Shown: piece by piece, positions 10,001 to 17,574 of the stretch
Numbering within the stretch: position 1 is the first letter of the stretch
Layout: each line of letters starts with the position of its first letter
Assembly (NCBI RefSeq): GCF_025998815.1
Contig: NZ_AP026678.1
Span: 2,294,001-2,358,000 of the forward strand
Source: Ignavibacterium sp.
GTDB lineage: Bacteria; Bacteroidota; Ignavibacteria; Ignavibacteriales; Ignavibacteriaceae
DNA length: 64,000 nt
Reading direction: 5' to 3'
Program-made: the position numbers and the translations under genes
Notes under the pieces: model-generated
Databases searched by the model: none
What the model saw: the letters and a program-made list of their open reading frames with translations, nothing else
Told to the model about the DNA's origin: nothing

Positions 10001-11207
10001 CATCAAGAAAGTAAAGTCCCTTGTTTGTTCCGAACCAGATTGTATTATGGGAATCTAAAGTTATTGCGTTAACACTTTTATTATTTAATAGATTATAATC
10101 AAATCCGTTTTCTGATGCAGATTGTAAATTATTAAACTTTAAACTTTTCTCTGAAAAATAGCTTATACCGTTTTGTGTGACTATCCATATCACACCTGAA
10201 CGATCTTTTAGTAATCCGTTAATCTGATTGCTTATTATACTTTTAGGATTTTTTTCATCATTTATAAATCTGGTTATTCTGCCGTCGCTTAGGTCAATTC
10301 TTAATAATCCGGCATAAGAATCAGCCCACAAAATTTTTTCATTGCCAGAAAATTCTTCGATAACATTACCTGCAGACTCTCCAAATTGCAATTTACCTGG
10401 ATTTGGAATTGGTATCTGCTTGAATACTTTAGTTTTTGTATTAAAACTTGTTAAGCCTTCTGAAGTTCCAAGCCAGAGTAATGCAGGATCAATTTTTGAT
10501 TTTGTAATTGACCAGATAATATTGCTTGAAATACTATTTTCATTTAAAGAGTCTTTAAAATATTTTTCAAAATAAATCTCAGAATTAACCTCGATAAGTT
10601 TGTTAAAACCGTTGTAAGTACTTATCCAGATATTATAATCAGAATCCTCAACTATTCCGGTTACATAATTGTTGCTTAAGCTTTTACGATCTCCGGCAAT
10701 GCTTTTCCAGTGCTTTATTTCTTCCGTTGTGGGATCAAATCTGTACAACCCACTTTTATAAGTACCTATCCAGATAAATCCATTATGATCTTCAAATAGA
10801 GAACGTATAGAATTTTCCCGAACAATATCTGACGGAAGCCGCCAATGTTTAAAGATATCTTTAAAGGGGTCATATCTATTGAGTTTGCCATTTTTTGTCC
10901 CTATCCAAATAAAACCGGAACGATCTTCTAATAAGCACCAAATCCCGTTGTCTGATATGGAGGAAGAATCTTTTAGTATATGTCGGTATGTTTTAAAACT
11001 GTAACCGTCATAACGATTTAAACCGTCATCTGTTCCGACCCAGATAAAACCTTCTCTGTTCTGTATAATTGCATTTATTGCATTATTGGATAGACCATCG
11101 CCAATTGTCAAGTGATTGAAAATTAAAGATTGTCCAAAGCTTACCGAAAGAGTTGAAACTTCTAAGAATAAGATTATTATGTAGATTTTTAATTGAAGCC
11201 GGATCAT
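7023..11207 (-). CDS. hybrid two-component system protein (HTCS1)
   Basis: 1394 aa, sensor kinase and transcription factor in one chain. Signal sequence about 1-26. About 30-735 are two-bladed-propeller repeats of the Reg_prop type (GLSNNAINAI, GFIWVGTDDGLNRYD, GLWLGTSEG and similar). A Y_Y_Y domain (about 750-815, YTNLSPGEYHFKVKSTNADG) leads into a membrane helix at about 826-846. Inside the cell: HisKA with phospho-acceptor His882 (SHEFRTPL), HATPase (NALKFTP, DTGIGIP, GGSGIGLAL), a receiver with Asp1196 (SDVMMPEMDG), and an AraC-type HTH at about 1300-1394. In Bacteroides such proteins sense oligosaccharides and activate neighbouring genes. Here no polysaccharide-utilisation genes adjoin; the likely targets are the small membrane protein, the lipase-like protein and the adhesin downstream. 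Confidence 0.92.
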   Translation of the reverse strand: MIRLQLKIYIIILFLEVSTLSVSFGQSLIFNHLTIGDGLSNNAINAIIQNREGFIWVGTDDGLNRYDGYSFKTYRHILKDSSSISDNGIWCLLEDRSGFIWIGTKNGKLNRYDPFKDIFKHWRLPSDIVRENSIRSLFEDHNGFIWIGTYKSGLYRFDPTTEEIKHWKSIAGDRKSLSNNYVTGIVEDSDYNIWISTYNGFNKLIEVNSEIYFEKYFKDSLNENSISSNIIWSITKSKIDPALLWLGTSEGLTSFNTKTKVFKQIPIPNPGKLQFGESAGNVIEEFSGNEKILWADSYAGLLRIDLSDGRITRFINDEKNPKSIISNQINGLLKDRSGVIWIVTQNGISYFSEKSLKFNNLQSASENGFDYNLLNNKSVNAITLDSHNTIWFGTNKGLYFLDGKSNNKFIQKYKALGDINIWSLTEGNQNELWIGTYGYGIVKLHTATGRIEKINPDLPQTRVASANFNRVVYSDNKKDIWVGYWGIGLGRINSSDNKFEIWQNAGNQITESLSHNDVWAIYQDRKGRMWIGTNGGGLNLLVEERSGKFLKWMADDDGLSSNSINAITESTNKKYASDDKTVLWIATDNGLNKFTINDSAADIFFDNSKIEIKQYSSKQGLLNNSIKAIVEDDNGNLWLTTGKGISLFDVEKEIFLNFNNADGIFDGDFNTSSILKDNNGKIYAGSVKGLNVFIPQNIKLSSFNPPIVFTNFQIFNQPVKIGENSPIKNELNKSKLIELSYSQNVFSFEFAALDYNSSESIQYKYFMEGFDEKWIESGSRRYVTYTNLSPGEYHFKVKSTNADGVWQDNTTELKIIIASPWWATSWAYTIYVLIIVIGLYVIRRFELNRTKLKNILKMREYEAIKQKELDETKSRFFANLSHEFRTPLMLIKGPLEQLMNDESNIKNIDRYKLIHRNTENLQLLIDQLLELTQLETASIPLKAKLENLSNQIRGLAYSFKSFADKKNINLAFKSVEDSVIAWIDSDKLEKIINNLLSNALKFTPEGGSVTVELVKKILNGKKYAEITISDTGIGIPKQKIDKIFDRFYQVDDSIQRAYGGSGIGLALVKELVDLHRWEISVSSETNKGTEFILLIPLWDDYLDEDQKVKSEFLNYSLVTSEKNSSFEENDHKDSDEIENDETANNKSSILIVEDSSDVRLYLIDLLKSDYTLFEAANGKEGITVAKEKIPDLIISDVMMPEMDGMEFCSKIKSDFLTSHIPVIMLTAKASGESKIQGLETGADDYLTKPFSSKELFVRIKNLLEQRKLLREKFSKEINPVLQKVTSNSLDEEFLQKAFSLVEKNIDNVNFDTETFAKEMFLSRMQLHRKLEAITGQTPGDFIRTFRLKRAAQLLKENRLSVTQIAYAVGYNSPSQFSRAFSKQFNCTPTEYLNT

Positions 11208-11483
11208 AATAGAACAAATATACTGAAAGACGATTATTCTGAAAATAAAATTTTGGATAGAATGGCTGGAGTTTATATTACAGATTATGCAAAATTTAAA
11301 AAGCCCCGGTTAAATTAATTAGAGTTTTGTATCAATAGATCAAATCAACGATGTCTCGATCTTTGACAATAAAGAGTTTGTTGATTTAACAAATAGTTAA
11401 AAAATGAATGGGTAGCCAAGCTTAACAACCAATATGAACAAGAATTTCTCAAAAGTACCCATCCACCAATTCACGATTATTTG

Positions 11484-13379
11484 CTAACGAAGCAGAACCA
11501 TCTTTCTCGTCTCAACAAACAAACCAGCCTTTAATTGATAAAAATATATTCCTGATGAAAGTTCTGAAGCATCAAAATTAATCTCATAACTTCCTGCTGG
11601 TTTGTATTCATCAATCAATGTTGCTACTTCATTCCCGAGTATATCATAAACTTTTAAAACGGTCAGGGCAAGCCCCGACCCTACATTTGGAATACTGTAT
11701 ATAATTTTTGTTGATGGATTAAATGGGTTGGGAAAGTTTTGATCAAGAGAGAATTCTGTAACAGCTAAATTTTCAGCTTCAACTTTTGTAACAACATCAA
11801 ATACTTCCCGCTTCATAATAAATGGAATGTTGGGCAAGGCATCATACATATTTATGAACCTGTTTATGTCGTCATTGTTGATTTGTCTGATATGGTCTAC
11901 TAGCTGTGGTTTTACTGATTGATAACAAACTTCAGCAGTGATCGTATACGAAGTATTTGGAAGAGCGGGAATGATATATGTTACACTGTCTCCACCAGTG
12001 CCGCCTTGATATGTTCCGTATTTGTTGAAGTTGGTATCATCATTTGCGTTACCAACAATTTTTATAGAATCATAACTCGGATGCGTTGTTATAAATCCGA
12101 TGGGCGGAAGGCGATTCTCTTTTACATAGTGAGATGCTTTTAAAAGTGTATATGTAACCTGATTATTAACATCCGCAAAAACTCCTTCATAAACCTGAAC
12201 TTTATCTTCAGAATCTATTAAATCATAATGAGGTTCATAATCAGAGTTGTAATTAATAATTTTACCTGTTCCATCCCATTTACCCGATTCAAAAACCACA
12301 TTACTATTTTGATCTTCCACCTTTAAATGTATCCACATTCTTCTGAACGGAATTCCTGTTGGAATTTTGTGTCCTGTTAAATTTTTAATGTAGAGTTTAA
12401 CATTTAACAAATCGTTTTGATAAGTTGTAGATGTTGTCAGCTCAATTGAATTTTCTTTCAGACTATATTCGGTTCTGGAAATAGTTGAATCAAAATGCAC
12501 AGGATCAGCAGTAAGTCCAAGTGAGTCAATATTATTCTTAAGCAGTTTTAACATGTAAACATTTCCGCCGACAAAAGTATGCCGCCAGAAAGGAGTACGA
12601 TTAGGAAAGTTTCCCATTCCGGAAATTTTTATTGGATCATAAATCTTCGGCATATGACAATCCTGGCACTGGATATTTTGTGATGAGTAAATACTGTTCT
12701 TCCATTCAAGATAAGGAGTTTGTTCCGCAAAACTTCCAACTACATTGCCTTGCTCATTAAGAGTTGGGGTGAATAAAGTATGGCAGGTTGCGCAAAGCTC
12801 TGATTGATTTACGTGAGTACTATATTGGGCTTTATATCCAACAACAGATTTCATTAATGTTGTATCCGAATCTTCATATGGACCATATAAAATACTATCA
12901 GCGTGAATTATGTAATTGCCGGAATACGATTGCTGCGTTCCGAAATTATCCGGTTTTAATTGATGACAAGCTGTACAGCTAACCCCATCGTTTGCTAATG
13001 GATCTTGTTTTAGTTCAGCCATGGAGTATCCACTCTGTCCATTGTACATTGCCTGAGTAAATCCTATCGGCGAATGGCATTTCGTACAAGTTGTTTCTAT
13101 CATCTGCTGATGCTGAGGGAAATTGCTTACTTCTTCTGCAACCATTGCGCGCCAAAACGGATCTTTACTCGCATTGCCCATCATTGTTGAGCGCCAGTAG
13201 GTAATTGGTGAAACATCCTGACCGTTCCAGGTCATTGCATTTCCGCTGCTTTTATGACAAAGAACACAATTACCCGAACCGCTGAACAGTACTGAGGTAC
13301 CTGTTGGCAAAGCTGTTTGGGCTAAAACAAGAGTTATAGAAACTAAACTTAAGACAATTGCTGCTCTAAATAATTTCAT
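11484..13379 (-). CDS. T9SS-exported pentaheme cytochrome c family protein
   Basis: 631 aa with a signal peptide (about 1-21). Five CXXCH heme c sites are visible: residues 38-42 (CVLCH), 98-102 (CTKCH), 135-139 (CTACH), 196-200 (CATCH) and 238-242 (CQDCH), with spare His residues nearby as possible distal ligands. The N-terminal half resembles the cytochrome c-552/c-554-like multiheme group. Residues about 300-540 are a heme-free beta-rich region. The last 75 residues are a type A T9SS domain, so the protein should end up at the cell surface. Such a location would suit extracellular electron exchange, but no redox partner genes are nearby. The sorting domain carries a 4-residue expansion caused by a palindromic DNA element. 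It lies 3 bp after the NTF2-like gene, so it is probably the third gene of an operon. Confidence 0.82.
   Translation of the reverse strand: MKLFRAAIVLSLVSITLVLAQTALPTGTSVLFSGSGNCVLCHKSSGNAMTWNGQDVSPITYWRSTMMGNASKDPFWRAMVAEEVSNFPQHQQMIETTCTKCHSPIGFTQAMYNGQSGYSMAELKQDPLANDGVSCTACHQLKPDNFGTQQSYSGNYIIHADSILYGPYEDSDTTLMKSVVGYKAQYSTHVNQSELCATCHTLFTPTLNEQGNVVGSFAEQTPYLEWKNSIYSSQNIQCQDCHMPKIYDPIKISGMGNFPNRTPFWRHTFVGGNVYMLKLLKNNIDSLGLTADPVHFDSTISRTEYSLKENSIELTTSTTYQNDLLNVKLYIKNLTGHKIPTGIPFRRMWIHLKVEDQNSNVVFESGKWDGTGKIINYNSDYEPHYDLIDSEDKVQVYEGVFADVNNQVTYTLLKASHYVKENRLPPIGFITTHPSYDSIKIVGNANDDTNFNKYGTYQGGTGGDSVTYIIPALPNTSYTITAEVCYQSVKPQLVDHIRQINNDDINRFINMYDALPNIPFIMKREVFDVVTKVEAENLAVTEFSLDQNFPNPFNPSTKIIYSIPNVGSGLALTVLKVYDILGNEVATLIDEYKPAGSYEINFDASELSSGIYFYQLKAGLFVETRKMVLLR
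11661..11680. repeat. GC-rich palindrome inside the T9SS domain coding region
   Basis: GGTCAGGGC / GCCCCGACC around a 2-base loop. In minus-strand RNA the only mismatch becomes a G-U pair. It encodes part of VGSGLALT at the loop before VYDILGNEV and makes this domain four residues longer than the other sorting domains in the window. Confidence 0.7.
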
Positions 13380-13382
13380 TTA

Positions 13383-13838
13383 CTACCTTATAATGTTAGC
13401 ATGTCTTGATATTTCTTTCCATTCACCATTAATATTTTTATAAACATCAGTATATCTGCGAATAATTGTTTTACCTTTATCAGGATTATCTCCTATAGGT
13501 ACAACAATTTCTTTTCCCATAACAACCACAACATCACCAAATACTCCATAATACTCTGGCTCCTGAGTATAAGTTGAGTACTTAATAAAAGTATTTTTTA
13601 TTCTTTGAAAAACCTGGCTTCTGTTTACAACCATGTTTGATGGGTTGTTTACATGAAAATCCTCCGCCCAGATTTTTGACAGTGTAACAGTATCTGATTG
13701 CAAAATTGCTTTTACTTGTGCTGCTTCGAGCAGTTTTATTTGAGCTATTATTTCATCTTTACTCTGATTGTTTATTGTTTGTGCCTTTCCAAAGGTGGCA
13801 CAAAGTATTATTAACAATGATATGCTTCTTAACTTCAA
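13383..13838 (-). CDS. secreted NTF2-like (DUF4440/SnoaL-type) protein
   Basis: 151 aa with a cleavable signal peptide (about 1-19, CATFGKAQ). The remainder matches the small alpha+beta cone of the NTF2-like/DUF4440 group: an N-terminal helix (EIIAQIKLLEAAQVKAILQSD), then LSKIWAEDFHVNNPSN, a strand region YYGVFGDVVVVMGKEIVV, and the typical ending RRYTDVYKNINGEWKEISRHAN. Members are often small ligand-binding or enzyme-like proteins of unknown substrate. It sits between the ScyD-like gene (27 bp upstream) and the cytochrome gene (3 bp downstream), all on one strand, with AGGAGAGT ahead of the start. The context suggests an exported module, but no reaction can be assigned. Confidence 0.8.
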   Translation of the reverse strand: MKLRSISLLIILCATFGKAQTINNQSKDEIIAQIKLLEAAQVKAILQSDTVTLSKIWAEDFHVNNPSNMVVNRSQVFQRIKNTFIKYSTYTQEPEYYGVFGDVVVVMGKEIVVPIGDNPDKGKTIIRRYTDVYKNINGEWKEISRHANIIR

Positions 13839-13864
13839 TTATTACTCTCCTATTTTATTCTGTA

Positions 13865-15136
13865 TTATTTTATTAAGATCATCTTCTTTATTTCGGTATA
13901 ATTGCCGGTTTCTAATTTATACAGATACATTCCACTTGAAAGCTTAGAGGCATCAAACTCTATCTCATATCTGCCTGCTTCTCTGAATTCATCTACCAAT
14001 GTTGCTACTTCATTCCCGAGTATATCATATACTTTTATTGTTTGCCTACTGCCTACCGGTGACTGCCAACTGATCTTAGTGCTTGGGTTAAATGGGTTTG
14101 GATAGTTCTGCTCAAGTATAAAATTATTTACAACTGAGTTAATTTCAGTTTCTACGGCAGTAGGAAGGTTTGATACTTTCAGAATGTTATCCTGTGAAAA
14201 AGATGTGATGAACAGATTACCATTTGAGTCGAATACCATTCCTGATGGTCTTGGCATATCACTAATTAAAGTATCCACTATTCCATTATGTATTCTGAAA
14301 AGTCTTCCTTTGTTATCCAACCAAGGTGGGCCAAATTGTGCATGCTGTAAAGCATAAATTGTATGGTCAACCGGATGAATTGCTATATCAATAATAGCTG
14401 TTAATCCATCCTGATAAACTGAATTGACACCTGCCAGATTAACCGAATAAATTTTTGCAGCACCAACCGGAATTGGAAGTCCTGTAAGAATGCCAACAAA
14501 ATAACTTGTATCATTATTTCTGGCGATGCAAGTCGGAACAGCTTCTACCTGTCCAATCGGCGCAAATGTACTGAAGACGGATAATGAGCCATTGTTTCTG
14601 TGCCATCGGAGTATATTGTTATAATAAGCATCAACGATGAATAAATCATTTTCAAATCCTGTTATAATTTTATATGGATTTCCATTTGATTGTATACTGT
14701 TCATACTGATAACTGATTGAATGTTGCTTCTGTTCTTTACGCTAAAATTTTGTGAAAATCCGGTAGTATCAACAAATATAACTTTGCTGCCGAGTGTATC
14801 GCCGTTAGTGTTTTGCCCCTGAACTATCATTAGTTTTCCATCAATATCAAAGCCGACATCAGTTGCCCCAATCGGTTCAAAAGCCGGTGCCGAAGACGGC
14901 AGATCAACCATAAATGTGTGAACTTGTCCATCAGTTGTTACCATAGAAACTTTTGCAGTGTTTCCACTTCCTGTTCCTTGTTCCGCGACCCAAAGATTAC
15001 CATTTGAATCAATATCAATCCCAATAGGATTTACGAATCCGGTTGCGTAAACCTGAACCGTCGGCTGACTAAAGGTTTTTTGATTCGCAATAATTATTAT
15101 AACTATTGCAACAAGTTTTAGTAAAAAGTTTTTCAT
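13865..15136 (-). CDS. ScyD/ScyE-like beta-propeller protein with T9SS domain
   Basis: 423 aa. AAAAAGGAGAATAAA precedes the ATG; the signal peptide ends at about residue 23 (QKTFSQ). Residues 27-325 resemble the ScyD/ScyE family: VYATGFVNPIGIDIDSNGN near the start, LWVAEQGTGSGNTAKV, FEPIGATDVGFDIDGKLMIV, and repeated NHL-like blades (IDIAIHPVDHTIYALQHAQ, PSGMVFDSNGNLFITSF). A type A T9SS domain closes the protein. The family is named from a cyanobacterial scytonemin cluster, but most members have no known reaction, and the propeller may simply bind a ligand at the surface. It is first in a likely three-gene operon with the NTF2-like protein and the cytochrome; the GAF hybrid kinase upstream is a candidate regulator. 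Confidence 0.82.
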   Translation of the reverse strand: MKNFLLKLVAIVIIIIANQKTFSQPTVQVYATGFVNPIGIDIDSNGNLWVAEQGTGSGNTAKVSMVTTDGQVHTFMVDLPSSAPAFEPIGATDVGFDIDGKLMIVQGQNTNGDTLGSKVIFVDTTGFSQNFSVKNRSNIQSVISMNSIQSNGNPYKIITGFENDLFIVDAYYNNILRWHRNNGSLSVFSTFAPIGQVEAVPTCIARNNDTSYFVGILTGLPIPVGAAKIYSVNLAGVNSVYQDGLTAIIDIAIHPVDHTIYALQHAQFGPPWLDNKGRLFRIHNGIVDTLISDMPRPSGMVFDSNGNLFITSFSQDNILKVSNLPTAVETEINSVVNNFILEQNYPNPFNPSTKISWQSPVGSRQTIKVYDILGNEVATLVDEFREAGRYEIEFDASKLSSGMYLYKLETGNYTEIKKMILIK

Positions 15137-15288
15137 TTTATTCTCCTTTTTATTTTTAATTGATTTGCCGTGTAATTCTTTTTATAGAATCCGGCTATTT
15201 ATCTGGTGACAAATGTCGAGAATAATGAATGGTTATTCTACCAGAAATGAAACAAAAGCTATAACAAATGGAACATCACTTCAATCAC

Positions 15289-15360
15289 GTCACCCTGAAC
15301 TCGTTTCAGGGTCTTAGTCTATCATCTCTAAAGGGGATGCTGAAACAAGTTCAGCATGAC
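15289..15360. repeat. interspersed palindromic repeat pair (inverted)
   Basis: Two 26-bp arms in opposite orientation (15289-15314 and 15335-15360) match at 20 of 26 positions. Each arm is itself a hairpin: CCCTGAA/TTCAGGG on the left and TGCTGAA/TTCAGCA (read in the same sense) on the right. Two of the differing pairs are compensatory (C-G to T-A and C-G to G-C). It directly abuts the stop of the GAF hybrid kinase gene and may act as its 3' end. Confidence 0.8.
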
Positions 15361-15361
15361 T

Positions 15362-17557
15362 TTAGGAAAAAGAAGTGCTTTGTTTTTGCAGATATTCAGA
15401 AGGTGAACATCCAAAATATTTTTTGAATGACTCAGCGAAATAAGATGGATTACTGAAACCAACTTCATAAGCGATTTCGGAAATGTTTCCGGCTTTACCG
15501 GAAAGTAATCTTGCAGCTTTTTTCAATCTGTAATTTCTGATGAATTCATTTGCTGAAGTATCAGTCAGCGCATTTAATTTTCTGTTGAGATGTGTTTTGC
15601 TCATTCCAACACTTTTGGCAAATTCCTCAGCAGAAAAATTTTCATTACTAACATTCTTCTCGACTATCTCCAATACACGAGTGAGAAATTTTTCATCAGT
15701 GGAATTAATGGTTATATCCTTTGGTTCAAGTGTGATTTCTTTGCTGAATATCTCCCGCAATCTATTACGCTGATCAATTAAATTTTTTATTCTGAGCAGA
15801 AGTTCTGTATTGTTGAATGGTTTTGTTAAATAATCATCTGCACCGGTTTCAAGCCCCATTAACCTGCTGTTAGTTTCTGCTTTTGATGTTAAAAGTATTA
15901 TGGGAATGTGACTTGTTTTTTCATCCGCTTTAACTTGTGCACAAAATTCATAACCGTTTAGTTTGGGCATCAACACATCACTGATAATTAAATCGGGAAT
16001 GTTTTCTAATGCTTTATTTAATCCGTCTTCTCCATCAATGGCTTCAATAACTTTATAGTTTGACTGAATATTTTCTTTAATGAAATGTCTCATATCATTG
16101 TTGTCTTCAACGATAAGAATTATTGGAGCTTCTTCGGAAATATCATCCTTTACATCTTCAGAATCTAATGTTTTCACGACTGGTCTGACTCTAGCTTCAG
16201 TTTGAATTGTTTTTTGAATTGCCACATTTTTCTTTTCATAAAATTCTTCATCAACCGGAATTGTTATTCTGAATTTCGTTCCTTTACCAACAGAACTTTT
16301 CACTTCGACTTCGCCAAAATGTAATTCAACAAGTTCTTTAACTAACGCAAGACCTATGCCTGATCCCTCAATATTGGATTGTCCTTGAGACTTGTAAAAG
16401 CGGTCGAAAATATTTTTCTGAACTTCCTCTGTCATTCCCGGGCCGTTATCCTCAACTTCAATCTGAATAAGCGATAAGCCTTTCTTGACTCTCTCTTTGA
16501 CTGAAAGATTAACAATTCCATTTTCCCGATTGAACTTAATAGCGTTTGATAAAAGATTGGTAATTATCTTCTGAAGTTTATCTTTATCAAAACAGCAAAC
16601 TAATTTATCTTTTTCTGACTCGAATCTGAGTTGAATTTTTTTCTCAACTGCAAAACTTTCAAACGAATTTAAAATTCCATTTGTAAAACCAACAATATCA
16701 TAAATGCCGATTTCCAGTTTCATTTTTCCCGCATCAATACTGGAGAGATCAAGAAGTTGATTAACGAGTTGAAGCAATCTTGATGCGTGATTATACATCA
16801 ATCGGTATTGAGATGATGGATCGCCTTTGCTTTTACCTTCTAATAATTTTTCCAGTGGGCCAAGAATAAGAGTCAATGGTGTTCTAAATTCGTGAGAAAG
16901 ATTTGTGAAAAAATTTGTTTTGATTGTATCAAGTTCTTTCAATCTTTCAGATTCCCATCTTGACAGCTCTGCTTCTTTAGTTTTCTTGAAATATTCCTGC
17001 TGAAGCTGCGAATTTTTAATTAACTGCCCTGCCTGAATGGAGATAATTGAAAGAAGGGTCTGGTCACTTTCAGTAAATTCAGTTTTATCCTTTTTATTCA
17101 CCATCGTCATCACACCAATGATTTTTCCTTCAAACCAGATTGGTGTGCAGAGAATGGATTTGATATCTTCTCGTTCTTCTTTGGTAGAATTAAATCTGTT
17201 ATCCTTTGCCAGATTTTTTATTAACAACGATTCTTCATTCTTCAAAACCCAGCCCGAGATGCTTGTGTTAATATGATAATGAGGTTGAAGAGTGCTGAAA
17301 TCTTCTTTTCTTAAAAATGTTCGAAAAGGATCCTGTTCATCTTCCGTTAAAAGCATGATTGAACCTTGTTCGGCATTTACCGCTCGTAAAACTTTCTGAA
17401 TAATCGTGTTCAATGTCTGATCAACATTCTTAGAGTAACCTGAAGCAATCGCTATTTCATTCAGAAGCTGAAGTTCATTAACAGCAGACTTATATTGTTC
17501 GAGCTTTTGCTTTAGCTCTTCATTTTCCTGAATTAACTTTTGTTCTGCTTTACTCAT
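15362..17557 (-). CDS. soluble GAF hybrid histidine kinase with AraC output
   Basis: 731 aa with no signal peptide or membrane helix, so cytoplasmic. Order: short N-terminal coiled coil (about 1-35), GAF domain (about 40-185, GSIMLLTEDE, ICTPIWFEGKIIGVMTMVNKKD-like core), a linker helix, HisKA with His222 (SHEFRTPLTLI), HATPase (NAIKFNRENG, DNGPGMTEE, GSGIGLALVKEL), a receiver with Asp527 (ISDVLMPKLNGYEFC), then an AraC HTH (about 625-731). It is a cytosolic cousin of the propeller HTCS proteins: the C-terminal two thirds are alike, but the periplasmic sensor is replaced by GAF. It starts 17 bp after the stop of the Ser/Thr kinase fusion, so the two are very probably co-transcribed. The GAF ligand is unknown. 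Confidence 0.9.
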   Translation of the reverse strand: MSKAEQKLIQENEELKQKLEQYKSAVNELQLLNEIAIASGYSKNVDQTLNTIIQKVLRAVNAEQGSIMLLTEDEQDPFRTFLRKEDFSTLQPHYHINTSISGWVLKNEESLLIKNLAKDNRFNSTKEEREDIKSILCTPIWFEGKIIGVMTMVNKKDKTEFTESDQTLLSIISIQAGQLIKNSQLQQEYFKKTKEAELSRWESERLKELDTIKTNFFTNLSHEFRTPLTLILGPLEKLLEGKSKGDPSSQYRLMYNHASRLLQLVNQLLDLSSIDAGKMKLEIGIYDIVGFTNGILNSFESFAVEKKIQLRFESEKDKLVCCFDKDKLQKIITNLLSNAIKFNRENGIVNLSVKERVKKGLSLIQIEVEDNGPGMTEEVQKNIFDRFYKSQGQSNIEGSGIGLALVKELVELHFGEVEVKSSVGKGTKFRITIPVDEEFYEKKNVAIQKTIQTEARVRPVVKTLDSEDVKDDISEEAPIILIVEDNNDMRHFIKENIQSNYKVIEAIDGEDGLNKALENIPDLIISDVLMPKLNGYEFCAQVKADEKTSHIPIILLTSKAETNSRLMGLETGADDYLTKPFNNTELLLRIKNLIDQRNRLREIFSKEITLEPKDITINSTDEKFLTRVLEIVEKNVSNENFSAEEFAKSVGMSKTHLNRKLNALTDTSANEFIRNYRLKKAARLLSGKAGNISEIAYEVGFSNPSYFAESFKKYFGCSPSEYLQKQSTSFS

Positions 17558-17574
17558 TATTGAATATAACTCGA

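Noticed and set aside
11325-11334. TTTTGTATCA, a single HTCS-type half-site upstream of HTCS1
   Set aside because: No second half-site stands 21 bp away on either side and no -7 element at the right distance, so it is at chance level.
15245-15275. ACAAAA-like direct repeats upstream of the ScyD-like gene
   Set aside because: The step is 12 bp and the orientation is opposite to the HTCS operator, so it does not fit the model.
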